The position numbers and the translations under genes are program-made. A stretch of DNA of 64,000 nt from an uncultured Collinsella sp. Lineage in GTDB: Bacteria; Actinomycetota; Coriobacteriia; Coriobacteriales; Coriobacteriaceae. The notes below the pieces were generated by a model. The model ran no database searches, had not been told where the DNA came from, and saw only the letters and a program-made list of their open reading frames with translations. Of this stretch, positions 43,401 through 51,660 are shown one piece after another; positions within the stretch are counted from its first letter, which is position 1, and the number at the start of each line of letters is the position of its first letter. The DNA lies in NCBI GenBank assembly GCA_959599915.1, contig CAUGJE010000001.1, positions 62,001 to 126,000 on the forward strand. Reading direction: 5' to 3'.

Positions 43401-45225
43401 GCATCTGGTAAAGCCCGAGCGCCCCATCCGCGTCGTCGACCAGTGGATGTACCACAGCCGCCTGTACGCCGTCGCCCGTTTTGTGACGATGCGCAACGAC
43501 CTGGACCTGATCCAGCTCAACTCTTTCGGCTGCGGTCTGGACGCCCTGACCACCGATCAGGTGCAGGAGATTCTGGAAGCCAGCGGCAAGATCTACACCG
43601 TGCTCAAGATCGACGAGGTATCCAACCTGGGTGCCGCGCGCATCCGCATCCGCTCGCTCATGGCCGCGCTTAAGGACCAGGAGGCCGAGCGCCTGGCCGA
43701 GGCCACGGCCGCGGGCGAGGCCTACGAGCAGGGCGATGCCGCGCCGGTGGCTCCCTCCAAGGATGCCCCCGCGTTCGCGAGCCGCAAGTACACGTTCGAG
43801 GCGCAGCGTGAAAGCGCCTCGACCGCGTGGCCCAAGGTGCCCTTTACCGAGCAGATGCGCGAGGAGGGCTACACCATCCTGTGCCCGCAGATGGCGCCGA
43901 TCCACTTTGACCTGGTCAAAGAGGTGTTCCGCGGTGCCGGCTACAACTTGGAGCTGCTGCCCTCGACCGATCACGATGCCGTCGAGGCCGGCCTGCGCTA
44001 CGTGAACAATGACATTTGCTACCCGTCGATCCTGGTAACGGGCCAGATTATGGAGGCCATCGAGAGCGGCAGGTACGATCTGTCCAAGACGGCCGTGGTT
44101 ATCAGCCAGACCGGCGGCGGCTGCCGTGCCACCAACTACATCGCGCTCATCCGCAAGGCCCTGCGCGAGAGCGGCCACCCCGAGATCCCGGTGATCTCGC
44201 TTTCGGCCGTGGCGCTCGGCGAGGACAACCCTGGCTTTAAGATTACGCCGGCGCTGCTCAAGCAAGCAGTCTACGCGGTGCTCTTTGGTGACGTGATGAT
44301 GCAGATGCTCTATCGTTGCCGCCCGTACGAGGCTACGCCCGGTGCCGCCAACGCGCTCTACGAGGAGTACATGGCGCGCGCCCGCAAGCTGGCGCCTAAG
44401 TTCAACAGGCACAACTACACCAAGCTGTGCCGCGAGGCCATCCGCGCGTTCGACACCATGCCGCTCGTGGGCGAGGGTACTAAGCCGCGCGTGGGCGTGG
44501 TCGGCGAGATCTTGGTCAAGTTCCACCCCACAGCCAACAACCACGTGGTCGATGTGATCGAGCGCGAGGGCTGCGAGGCCGTGGTACCGGGCCTGCTCGA
44601 CTTCTTCCTGTACTCCATGAGCAATGCCGAGCTGCAGAAGGACGAGCTGGGAAGCTCTGCCACTACGCGCGCGGGCATGCAGGCGCTCATTAAGCTTGTG
44701 GACTGGATGCGTACGCCGGTGGAGGAGATGCTCGAAAAGTCCCGCCGCTTTGAGGCGCCCGAGCGCATCGGCACCATGGCCGACAAGGCCCGCACGGTGC
44801 TTTCGGTGTGCAACAACATGGGCGAGGGCTGGCTGCTCACGGCCGAGATGCTCGACCTGATCGATCACGGTGCGCCCAATATCATCTGCACGCAGCCCTT
44901 CGCGTGCCTGCCCAACCACGTGGTGGGCAAGGCCGTGATCAAGGAGCTGCGCCGCCAGCATCCCGAGAGCAACATTGTCGCGGTGGACTACGACCCCGGT
45001 GCGTCCGAGGTCAACCAGCTCAACCGTATTAAGCTCATGATCAGTGTGGCCAAGGAGAACATGCGCGCCGGCAAGGGCTTTAAGCTCGAGAAGGTGGCGC
45101 CGCTCGCGATGGACGAGGTCACCGGCCAGATGCGCGCCCACGACGGCTGCGTGAGCTGCGAGCCGGCCAGCGAGGAAGCCGTTGCGTCGGTCGCCGAGCG
45201 TCTGGGACGCGGCATTAAGAAGTAG
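40444..45225 (+). CDS. Acyl-CoA dehydratase activase fusion protein (BadF/BcrA x2 + DUF2229)
   Basis: 1593 residues. An Ala-rich helical leader (1-80) precedes ATPase domain 1 (LGIDVGSTTVKLAVL at about 86) and ATPase domain 2 (FIGIDAGSTTMKAALVG at about 400, with DIGGQDMKCL and SSGCGSFIE). A CGRCSNNC cluster at about 685 is followed by a DUF2229 domain (about 755-1000) with ESVCYPAK and CYNCP. The C-terminal part (about 1140-1590) resembles dehydratase subunits, with NDICYPS and QTGGGCRATNY. The families use a 4Fe-4S ATPase to inject electrons into 2-hydroxyacyl-CoA dehydratases, but this fused type has no proven reaction. GAGGAG start site, downstream of TetR. Confidence 0.92.
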   Translation: MSKLVEGIKDRVVAAAREAAPAVVDAAQKAATAAAEKVAEAVADAKNVAGETSVVAEPATAAEPVAAAQAPEGAIFNPEAARGNLHLGIDVGSTTVKLAVLNDDNQIVYAKYQRHHTDVRACARDLFEGAATVLPTAQMTCAITGSGGLLLSQWLDLEFVQEVIASKRAVETLIPATDVTIELGGEDAKIIYFDNGIEQRMNGTCAGGTGAFIDQMATLLHTDASGLNELAANATTIYPIASRCGVFAKTDVQPLLNEGARPEDVAASIFQAVVTQTISGLACGRPIRGNVAFLGGPLQYLSELRHRFYLTLNLDEEHRIVPQNAHLFVASGAAMAHESNKLSTFPQLIEAIDALGDTQGAEVERLDPLFATDEDFAEFKTRHDTEVVPKGKLDGYTGRVFIGIDAGSTTMKAALVGEDGQLLHTWYGNNNGDILGTAKVIMADFYNHIPAGCTIGHVTTTGYGEALLIEALKADSGEIETVAHLRGAKAFLPGVEFILDIGGQDMKCLRVKDGVIEHIMLNEACSSGCGSFIESFAVSMNMDVRAFANAAIHAKAPVDLGSRCTVFMNSRVKQAQKEGATVGDIAAGLSYSVIKNALFKVIKLRDPKEIGSQVIVQGGTFMSDATLRAFEQLTGVHAVRPDIAGCMGAYGAALLARDRAGADGTSTILSAEDIAHLTVTQKHVRCGRCSNNCQLTVNDFGGGRRFITGNRCEKGAGHKKQKTEAPNLFKKKNELLFNREVLSPDEAPRGTVGIPRALNMYENYPFWHAFFTRLGFSVQLSDQSSKKTYQAGIESMPSESVCYPAKMSHGHVMNLIDRDVDFIWMPCVRWERKEDPTAGNCYNCPIVMSYPTALALNIDEIREQNIEFLYPFVPYHDKTELKRRLYQVLAVDRVADAEAGRGRVRGPKITRSEVDAAVNAAFEADARFHEDIQTMGEEALKWVEDHGGHGIVLAGRPYHNDPEINHALPELISSFGFAVFTEDSLAHLVKPERPIRVVDQWMYHSRLYAVARFVTMRNDLDLIQLNSFGCGLDALTTDQVQEILEASGKIYTVLKIDEVSNLGAARIRIRSLMAALKDQEAERLAEATAAGEAYEQGDAAPVAPSKDAPAFASRKYTFEAQRESASTAWPKVPFTEQMREEGYTILCPQMAPIHFDLVKEVFRGAGYNLELLPSTDHDAVEAGLRYVNNDICYPSILVTGQIMEAIESGRYDLSKTAVVISQTGGGCRATNYIALIRKALRESGHPEIPVISLSAVALGEDNPGFKITPALLKQAVYAVLFGDVMMQMLYRCRPYEATPGAANALYEEYMARARKLAPKFNRHNYTKLCREAIRAFDTMPLVGEGTKPRVGVVGEILVKFHPTANNHVVDVIEREGCEAVVPGLLDFFLYSMSNAELQKDELGSSATTRAGMQALIKLVDWMRTPVEEMLEKSRRFEAPERIGTMADKARTVLSVCNNMGEGWLLTAEMLDLIDHGAPNIICTQPFACLPNHVVGKAVIKELRRQHPESNIVAVDYDPGASEVNQLNRIKLMISVAKENMRAGKGFKLEKVAPLAMDEVTGQMRAHDGCVSCEPASEEAVASVAERLGRGIKK

Positions 45226-45253
45226 CTTGCCCGCTATGGGCTAGATATGAGAC

Positions 45254-45291
45254 AAACGGGTGGCAGCCGTGCCGGCTACCACCCGTTTTTG
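45254..45291 (+). terminator. Terminator of the TetR/activase operon
   Basis: AAACGGGTGGCAGCC pairs with GGCTACCACCCGTTT with one mismatch, ending in TTTTT. Confidence 0.85.
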
Positions 45292-45342
45292 CTGGACATA
45301 TGTTGCGTAAACGCCCCAACTATCACCCTTTGCGAACTTAGA

Positions 45343-45472
45343 TTTCGGAAGTATGCGGCAAAATCTGAATAGGCCGAGCACACCGGATATGACAAAGCTC
45401 TGTACCTGCGGTTTTATTGGCGAAAATCAGGACGTGCTCAAGAGTTTCGGAATTTGCCGCATACTTCCGAAA
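45343..45472. repeat. Long inverted repeat with perfect 20-bp arms
   Basis: Arms 45343-45362 (TTTCGGAAGTATGCGGCAAA) and 45453-45472 are exact complements around a 90-base loop. A 33-base segment including the left arm and the adjoining loop (45348-45380) recurs at 46640-46672. Confidence 0.85.
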
Positions 45473-45641
45473 ACGACGTCTCGGTGGCACCAAAAACTGC
45501 CCTCGGAACCCCTGAGATAATGAACATATGTAGCCGTTTGCCGCGAAATACCGCCCGTTTATAGAACCCACCCCCAGCGCGCGTCATCCTTACGGTTGAA
45601 TAAATACACATCTATGGAATTACGTAAGAGAGGGCCGTTCC

Positions 45642-46601
45642 ATGAGCTACAAGACCGTTTGTGTTGCCGGCGGCGGCGTGTTGGGAAGCCAGATTGCCTT
45701 TCAGGCTGCCTACTGCGGCTTTGATGTAACGATTTGGCTGCGCAGCGAGGGCAGCATCGGCCGCACCCAGCCCAAGATCGATCACGTGCGCAAGGAGTAC
45801 ATCGCGGCAATCGAGGGCATGGCGGACGGCACGGGCGAGTGGTGCGCCGGTATCGCCGATGGCACCCAGCCCTTCGACAAGGAAGCGGCGCTCGCCGCCG
45901 TCGAGCGTGCCTACTCCACACTCAAGCTGGAGCTCGATCTTGCCAAGGCCGTGGCCGACGCCGACCTGGTCATCGAGTCTATGGCCGAGGACACTCAGGC
46001 AAAAATCGACTTCTACAAGAAGCTCGCCCCGGTTCTGCCGCAAAAGACCGTCATCGTGACCAACTCATCCACGCTGCTGCCGAGCACCTTTGCCAAGTAC
46101 ACCGGCCGTCCCGAGAAGTACCTGTCGCTGCACTTTGCCAACTCCATCTGGAAGAACAACATGACCGAGGTCATGGCACAGGACCAAACCGACAAGCGCT
46201 ACTTCGACGAGCTCGTCGACTTTGCCAACGATATCCGTATGCTTGCCCTGCCCGTCAACAAGGAAAAGAACGGCTACCTGCTCAATTCCATGTTGGTGCC
46301 GTGGCTGCTTTCGGGCCTTGACCTGTATGTTTCGGGTGTGAGTGACCCCAAGAGCATCGACCTTGCATGGACGCGGGGCACCGGCGCCCCCAAGGGCCCG
46401 TTCCGCGTATTCGACACGGTGGGTATCCAGACGGCCTACAACATCGTCATGCAGTATCAGAAGGTCCCGGGCCTGGTGAGCCCGCTGCTCAAGAAGATGA
46501 TGATGCCCTACAACTTTAAGGCTATGGCATCCGTCCTCAAGAAAATGCTCGACGAAGGTAAGCTGGGCGAAAGCTCGGGCGAGGGCTTCTTCAAGTACTA
46601 A
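45642..46601 (+). CDS. 3-hydroxyacyl-CoA dehydrogenase family protein
   Basis: A 319-residue NAD-dependent dehydrogenase. VAGGGVLGSQIAFQAAYCGFDV is the N-terminal GxGxxG nucleotide site, DLVIESMAED and TNSSTLLPS match the 3HCDH block, LHFANSIWKNN holds the catalytic His, and NSMLVPWLLSGLDL belongs to the C-terminal helical domain. Short-chain 3-hydroxybutyryl-CoA dehydrogenase is the closest reading. Near the activase fusion it would fit a fermentation branch acting on hydroxyacyl-CoA, though a terminator separates them. AAGAGAGGG ribosome site. Confidence 0.9.
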   Translation: MSYKTVCVAGGGVLGSQIAFQAAYCGFDVTIWLRSEGSIGRTQPKIDHVRKEYIAAIEGMADGTGEWCAGIADGTQPFDKEAALAAVERAYSTLKLELDLAKAVADADLVIESMAEDTQAKIDFYKKLAPVLPQKTVIVTNSSTLLPSTFAKYTGRPEKYLSLHFANSIWKNNMTEVMAQDQTDKRYFDELVDFANDIRMLALPVNKEKNGYLLNSMLVPWLLSGLDLYVSGVSDPKSIDLAWTRGTGAPKGPFRVFDTVGIQTAYNIVMQYQKVPGLVSPLLKKMMMPYNFKAMASVLKKMLDEGKLGESSGEGFFKY

Positions 46602-46639
46602 AAATGATCTCTTGGGGGCGGAAGCGTTGAGGATCTACG

Positions 46640-46672
46640 GTAGTATGCGACAAGATCTGAATAGGTCGAGCA
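46640..46672 (+). repeat. Half copy of the 45.3-kb palindrome arm
   Basis: 33 bases match 45348-45380 at 29 positions (shared TCTGAATAGG). No complementary arm is seen nearby. Confidence 0.7.
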
Positions 46673-46871
46673 AGAGCTGTAGCGCGCGTTGACGTTTGCC
46701 CAATAGAACGCAAAAATGCACCGTTCGCCGATACTCCTCTCGCGAGTGGTTGCCATATGGTTTGATGTTGGAAACATATGATTGCCGACAGGCCGTAGGT
46801 GACATTCGCCATGATATCGGAGGTACCAAGTATGTTTCGTGCTCCGTTAAACAAGTATCGGGCTGGCTGAC

Positions 46872-47321
46872 ATGAGCCGCCGTTTTGTCTCGATAACCGT
46901 TGCAGTGGTTTGCCTGGCAGTGCTTCTGGGCGCTATAGGGCAGTTCGCTATAAGTCGAGAAACATCCTATATGCAGGAATGTGCTTCCGAAGGCTTTGCC
47001 ATTGACGGTTACTATCGGGATGACGAAACAAGTCGGGAAACCCTGGCTTTTCTTGAGGAGGACAACTGTCGATGGCAGCTGGTCGACCAAGACGGAATCT
47101 GCGCAGACGGGCAGTTTAAGCGTACGGATGACCCCAACATCCTGATATTAAAGAAGGAAAACGGCGAAGAATTCGGTACGGTCCACGTGGCGTATATTTC
47201 GCGCCGACGCGATCAGGGCTTGCTCTACCTATTTAGAGATACCAGGGTGACCCGTTTTTATCTGGTGAGTACCGGCCCGGCGTTTACAGTGGAGTCTGGC
47301 GATGTCGATGCGGACAGCTGA
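46872..47321 (+). CDS. Hypothetical membrane-anchored protein
   Basis: 149 residues. The N-terminus has a Lys/Arg-poor start and one hydrophobic segment (about residues 5-27), a signal anchor or uncleaved signal peptide. The rest is hydrophilic, with two Cys (CASEGFAIDGYY, EEDNCRWQLVDQDGIC) that could form a disulphide outside the cell, and a predicted beta-rich pattern. I do not recognise a family. The start ATG has no strong ribosome site. It lies between the dehydrogenase and a convergent DUF389 gene. Confidence 0.6.
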   Translation: MSRRFVSITVAVVCLAVLLGAIGQFAISRETSYMQECASEGFAIDGYYRDDETSRETLAFLEEDNCRWQLVDQDGICADGQFKRTDDPNILILKKENGEEFGTVHVAYISRRRDQGLLYLFRDTRVTRFYLVSTGPAFTVESGDVDADS

Positions 47322-47345
47322 TTCACGGCAATAAAACAGCGAGCG

Positions 47346-47368
47346 GGGCGCAGTCGTGATCTGCGCCC
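47346..47368. terminator. Hairpin between convergent genes
   Basis: GGGCGCAG and CTGCGCCC form an exact 8-bp stem with a 7-base loop, between the hypothetical protein gene and the DUF389 gene. Confidence 0.55.
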
Positions 47369-47377
47369 TACATCACG

Positions 47378-48517
47378 TTACTTCACATCGAACTCCACGC
47401 GATCGAGTTCGGGCACATTGAGGTCGATGAGCTTGCGGGCTACACGGCGGTCGTGTGCCCCAAGCGCCTCGCTTGTCGTCACATGGGCGACAACCTCGCG
47501 CTCGACAAGGCCCTCCTCCTCGTCTTCGGTGGCCGAGGTCTCGACGGCAACGGTGTAATCCTTAAAGCCCGGCAGCACCGCGGCAAGCTCGCGCGTGGTT
47601 TCGGTGACGCCGTAACCGTCCTGCACGCCGGCCTGCGCCGAGCCAATAGACCCCGCCGTCATAACGATGCAGGGGATGGCAAAGATCACCGTGCCCACGA
47701 TGATGCGGCGGCGCACCTTGTGTGACAGCTCATCGACCTCGGCGTTTTCCTCGGCGGTCACAATGCCGTCGCCGTTGAGGTCGCGCTTGAGCGGCACGCG
47801 CAAAAGAAGCAGCACGGCTTCGGCAGCCAGTGCGATAAAGACCACGTTGATGCCAAACTCGTAGAGGGCTGAAAGAAACAGCGACCCGCTTGCGATGGCG
47901 ATGCCATAGCCCGCCGCGCACAGGGGCGGCATGAGCGCGGTTGCCACGGCCACGCCGGCGATGAGCGTGGCGGGTTCCTGGTCGCGCGAGTTGCCCAGGC
48001 CACCCGCAAAGCCGCCCGCGAGCGCGACGGCAAGGTCCCATACGGTGGGTGTCGAGTTATCGATGATGGCGGCCGTGGTGGTGCCAAGGGGCGAGAGCTT
48101 AAAGTACAGCGTGGACGTGATTAGACAAAAGACCATCTGCAGCGCGAGGCCGGCAATTGCCTCGACGGCAATCTCGCGGTCGAGCGTGGCAATGCCGTAT
48201 GCCATGGCAAGGACCGAGCCCATGAGCGGGCAGATGAGCATGGCACCTACAATGGCGATATCCGAGTTGATATCGAGGCCGATGCTCGCGATCAACATGG
48301 CAATGATCAGGATGCATAAGTGCGAGCCAGTCAGGCGCGCCCCGTTTACAAAGCGCTTGCGAATCACGTGATAGGGCGCGCGTCCCTCGCGTATGTTGAA
48401 CGCCTGCTTAAGGAAACGGGTGGCATTCTCCATGGCCTCGCTGTGTGCAGGGCGTATACCGTGACGACGATGATGACGCTCGCGCAGCCGCTTGATCTGT
48501 TGTTTGTCGAGTTCCAT
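47378..48517 (-). CDS. DUF389 family membrane protein
   Basis: A 379-residue membrane protein. After a basic N-terminus rich in His and Arg, about six hydrophobic segments span residues 60-290. They include the conserved SDIAIVGAMLICPLMGSVLAMAYG and GVAVATALMPPLCAAGYG blocks of DUF389 (TIGR00341-like). The C-terminus (about 300-379) is a cytoplasmic or external domain with VPELDRVEFDVK at the end. Function of the family is unknown. Alone on its strand, with a ribosome site overlapping the AGCTAAACGAGGTAAGC region. Confidence 0.88.
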   Translation of the reverse strand: MELDKQQIKRLRERHHRRHGIRPAHSEAMENATRFLKQAFNIREGRAPYHVIRKRFVNGARLTGSHLCILIIAMLIASIGLDINSDIAIVGAMLICPLMGSVLAMAYGIATLDREIAVEAIAGLALQMVFCLITSTLYFKLSPLGTTTAAIIDNSTPTVWDLAVALAGGFAGGLGNSRDQEPATLIAGVAVATALMPPLCAAGYGIAIASGSLFLSALYEFGINVVFIALAAEAVLLLLRVPLKRDLNGDGIVTAEENAEVDELSHKVRRRIIVGTVIFAIPCIVMTAGSIGSAQAGVQDGYGVTETTRELAAVLPGFKDYTVAVETSATEDEEEGLVEREVVAHVTTSEALGAHDRRVARKLIDLNVPELDRVEFDVK

Positions 48518-48668
48518 GCTTACCTCGTTTAGCTTCTGAGCCGCTTCTTGCGTCTGTCGTCTTTACTCTACACCGCGTTAGGCGAGGTGTCAGACAAGGT
48601 TTGTTGACCTGGAAGTCAGGCCAATCGACATGGCTAAAACGCCGCGAGGATCATAAGAGTCAAATAGA

Positions 48669-48708
48669 CAAAAAAGCGCGGGGCCGGTTTGATTCCGACT
48701 CCGCGCTC
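48669..48708 (-). terminator. Terminator of the OPT transporter gene
   Basis: In the minus direction AGCGCGGA pairs with CCGCGCT and ends in TTTTTT, 25 bases after the stop. Confidence 0.8.
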
Positions 48709-48732
48709 TGCGCTGGTGCGTTGTTGTTCGGC

Positions 48733-50436
48733 CTACCCCAGCAGGCTCAGACCAACAGAGACAAACGCCAGGATAACGCCGACGATGGACTCGCCGCCGA
48801 GCAGGCCGCTGGCGACAACCAGGCCCTGCTCCTGGAAGGCGGCACCCTTGGCGGCCTTCTCCTCGTCCGAAAGACCAGCGGTGGCGTCGCGGTGAGCGGC
48901 CCACTTGTCGTAGGCGAGCTTGACGCAGGAGCCCAGGAAGGCCGTGAGCGACATGTAGAACGGCAGGTACACGCCCAGACCGATCATCATGGCCGGAATG
49001 CCGAGCCAGTACATGACGATGCCGGCGATAAAGCCGCCTGCGAACCACGGCACGCTCGGGATGCCCGAGACCATGGTGGCGACCACGCTTGCCTGCGCGG
49101 CAACGAAGCTTTTGTCGGGACCAAAGGCGTCCGGACCATAGGCGGTGACGAGCGCGACCATGACGGCGGCAGCGACCAGGGCACCCACGATGCCGCCGAT
49201 GGCCTGGCCGACCCACTGTGCTCGCGGGTTGGTGCCCAGCACGGCGCCGGCCTTAAAGTCGTTCATGACGTCGCCCGCAAGGCCGCACGCCACGGCTACG
49301 ATGCCGGCGATAAAGAACAGCTTGACCTGAGCGATCTGTGCGAAGGCAGCCACGATGAGCATGACGATGAGGCCAAAGATCTCCATGGGGTCGATGCCCG
49401 TCTGGCCGCAGCTCTGCGCGCTCATGATGGTGGTGACAAAGGTGAACAGCGTGACGATGACGGCCGGAACGGGGCCGAGGTCGAGCGCGATAGCGACGAT
49501 CACGGCGATGGCGGCGGTGCCCAGGCCGATGATGCCGGCGTCGAGCTTAAGGGAGCCCGAGATGAGCGACTGCTCGTCGGTGTCGCTGGAGCTGTCGGCG
49601 GCGAGGCCGCGGGCGATGCCGGCGACCTGCGGCAGGATGTCCTTGAGGACGACGGCGACGCCAAAGCCCATCATGAGGCCCATGCCCAGGGACTTGACGA
49701 TGCCCTGTGCGGTCATGACGTCAAACAGACCGGCAGCGGTGCCGCCCACGATGATGCCAAAGTTGCCCAGCAGGGCGCCGGCAAACCAGAAGGCGACCGG
49801 GGCGAAGCCCACGAGGAAGCCGACGGAGAGCAGCATGGGCGAGTTGTAGATGCCAAAGGTCACGCCGGGGATGTTGAGCGTGCACAGCATGCTGGGCACA
49901 ATGCCCAGAGCGTCGCGCAGCACGCTATAGATGCCGGCGATGGCCATGGAACCAAAGAGCTGCTTGCCGGTCTTGCCGCCAGCCTCGGTCGCGCGCAAGG
50001 TCTGAGCTGCGGCGTTGCCGGTGGGGAACTCAAGCGCGGCGTCCACGATAAAGTGACGGTGGATGAGCGCGGTGGCCAGCAGACCCAGGATAGTGCCGGC
50101 GAGTGCCACGATAAACATGTCGAGCCAGCTAATCTGGTCGGCATAGCCCAGCATCCAGGCGCCCGGGATGGTAAACGCCAGACCGCCGGCGACCATGGCG
50201 CCTGCGGACATGATGGTGTGGGTGACGTTTGCCTCGTTGAGGTTGGCGTTGCCCATGAGTTTGAGGAAGAACAGCGAGATGACGGCAGCAAAGACGATCG
50301 GCCAGGGGAGTGCGCCCATCTTGAGGGCGGTGTAGGCCGAGCTTGCCGTGATAATCACGCAGCCAAGGACGCCGATGACGACGCCGCGCAGCGTGAGTTG
50401 CCCGCGCATCGAAGCGCGGTTCGAGGGATTGCTCAT
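48733..50436 (-). CDS. OPT/YSL family oligopeptide transporter
   Basis: A 567-residue protein with about 14 hydrophobic segments. NEANVTHTIMSAGAMVAGG and EFPTGNAAAQTLRATEAGG are typical of bacterial OPT transporters, and a negative loop near residues 295-305 (SSSDTDEQS) separates the halves. OPT proteins take up small peptides or metal-chelate complexes by proton symport; the substrate here is unknown. Ribosome site AAAGGAG. Single gene with its own terminator. Confidence 0.9.
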   Translation of the reverse strand: MSNPSNRASMRGQLTLRGVVIGVLGCVIITASSAYTALKMGALPWPIVFAAVISLFFLKLMGNANLNEANVTHTIMSAGAMVAGGLAFTIPGAWMLGYADQISWLDMFIVALAGTILGLLATALIHRHFIVDAALEFPTGNAAAQTLRATEAGGKTGKQLFGSMAIAGIYSVLRDALGIVPSMLCTLNIPGVTFGIYNSPMLLSVGFLVGFAPVAFWFAGALLGNFGIIVGGTAAGLFDVMTAQGIVKSLGMGLMMGFGVAVVLKDILPQVAGIARGLAADSSSDTDEQSLISGSLKLDAGIIGLGTAAIAVIVAIALDLGPVPAVIVTLFTFVTTIMSAQSCGQTGIDPMEIFGLIVMLIVAAFAQIAQVKLFFIAGIVAVACGLAGDVMNDFKAGAVLGTNPRAQWVGQAIGGIVGALVAAAVMVALVTAYGPDAFGPDKSFVAAQASVVATMVSGIPSVPWFAGGFIAGIVMYWLGIPAMMIGLGVYLPFYMSLTAFLGSCVKLAYDKWAAHRDATAGLSDEEKAAKGAAFQEQGLVVASGLLGGESIVGVILAFVSVGLSLLG

Positions 50437-50566
50437 ATAAAACTCCTTTGCGTATATCCGCTTCCCCCGGGAGCGCCGCTACGGATACGGCGCGGGAAGT
50501 CGGGTTACCAAGGGCCGCCGCGTGAGCTCGCGCGCGACCGCGCACCAGTATAACGGCAAGGCAGGT

Positions 50567-50591
50567 CATTTGGGACGGGGCTTTTTAGCTA
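50567..50591 (+). repeat. Dispersed short element, class e
   Basis: TTTGGGACGGGGCTTTTTAG. Related copies: TTTGGGATGGGGCTAATTTA near 17693 and, reversed, AGCCCCGTCCCAAAT near 52223. The stems are short or degraded. Confidence 0.5.
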
Positions 50592-50609
50592 CCCCGAGCG
50601 AAGCCGAAG

Positions 50610-50687
50610 GATGATTATTCTGGGACGGGGATTTAAAAATCATTAGGTACGCAATGATTTTTAAATCCCCGTCCCAGAATAATCATC
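50610..50687. repeat. Perfect 35-bp inverted repeat upstream of coaX
   Basis: Arms 50610-50644 and 50653-50687 are exact complements, with an 8-base loop AGGTACGC. The arms contain TGGGACGGGGATTT and its complement. It ends 37 bases before the coaX start. TATACT (50692-50697) follows directly and may be the coaX -10. Confidence 0.95.
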
Positions 50688-50724
50688 GGGATATACTGCT
50701 GGGCAGACGAAAGGAGCGCTGACG

Positions 50725-51576
50725 ATGCTTAATGGGTGCGCATATATATTGACGGTCGACGTGGGCAACACGTTCATTCGCTTTGGCCTGTTTGCCGAGG
50801 ATTCGGCCGCGGCGCAGGAATGCCCGCTTGCGACGTGCGAGATCACGACGCCGGCCCGTATTACGGCCGACGAAGCGCGCATGCGACTTGTGCAGGTCAT
50901 GGGCGCGCTCGCCGCCGATGCAAGTGTGCCCGGGGTGCTTGCACCCGCCGCGGCTGTGCTGAGCTGCGTGGTGCCGGCGCTCGAGCGCCCGTGGAAAGCG
51001 GCGCTTTCCCGCACCTGCACGGGGCGCGTGCTCACGGTGGGGCCGGGCCTCAAGACCGGCATGCCCGTCCACTACGACGACCCGGCCGAGATCGGCCCCG
51101 ACCGCATCGCCGACGCCGTGGCGGCCCGAGCCGTCTACGGCTCTCCGTGCATCGTGATCGACCTGGGCACCACGACCAATATTGAGGTCATCGATGCGCG
51201 CGGAACCTTTGTCGGCGGCGTCATCGCGCCTGGTCTGGCACTCGGAGCCCGCTCGCTTTCGGCTGCTGCGGCGCGCCTACCGCAGGTTGAGCCTTCGACA
51301 CCCACGCACGTCATCGGCCGCAACACGCGCGAGGCCATGCGTTCGGGCGTGGTTCTGGGCGAGGTGGCACGCATCGACGGCATGCTCGACATGGTGCTCG
51401 CCGAGATGCGCGCGACCAAGGCCGCGGGGGAGGGCGACGTGCCCATCGTCATTACCGGCGACGACGCCGAGGCGCTCGCGGCGTTGGTCGGCCACAGCCT
51501 GACGGTAGACGACGCGCTGACGTTGCGAGGACTCGCCGAGCTCTACCGCATCAACCAAAAGCCCCGCCGCGTGTAA
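50725..51576 (+). CDS. coaX: Type III pantothenate kinase
   Basis: A 283-residue kinase for the first step of coenzyme A synthesis. TVDVGNTFIRFGLF is the phosphate 1 motif (D-x-GNT), GPDRIADAVAARAVYG the pantothenate/dimer block, and VIDLGTTTNIEVID the second phosphate motif. GGVIAPGL and a C-terminal VITGDDAEALA complete the CoaX pattern. CoaX enzymes are potassium-dependent and not inhibited by CoA. Ribosome site AAAGGAGCG. It is preceded by a perfect 35-bp inverted repeat. Confidence 0.93.
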   Translation: MLNGCAYILTVDVGNTFIRFGLFAEDSAAAQECPLATCEITTPARITADEARMRLVQVMGALAADASVPGVLAPAAAVLSCVVPALERPWKAALSRTCTGRVLTVGPGLKTGMPVHYDDPAEIGPDRIADAVAARAVYGSPCIVIDLGTTTNIEVIDARGTFVGGVIAPGLALGARSLSAAAARLPQVEPSTPTHVIGRNTREAMRSGVVLGEVARIDGMLDMVLAEMRATKAAGEGDVPIVITGDDAEALAALVGHSLTVDDALTLRGLAELYRINQKPRRV

Positions 51577-51660
51577 AAGTGAGGGCGCCGGTGGGACAAA
51601 CGCCCCCACCTTTCACCTGCTACAATGGGTCAAACTATTGCGATTACGGAGGTGTCTGCC

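Larger units (their letters stand above)
45226..45641. other. Gene-free interval with terminator and long palindrome
   Basis: No coding frame is supported between the fusion gene and the dehydrogenase. It contains the terminator at 45254 and the inverted repeat at 45343-45472. Confidence 0.6.

Noticed and set aside
40879..45141. 1420-codon minus-strand open frame opposite the activase fusion
   Set aside because: A shadow of third-position GC bias. The plus-strand protein has clear motifs and a ribosome site; this one has none.
48601..50553. 650-codon plus-strand frame opposite the OPT transporter
   Set aside because: Low-complexity Asp/His/Gly/Ala translation, antisense to a well-supported transporter gene.
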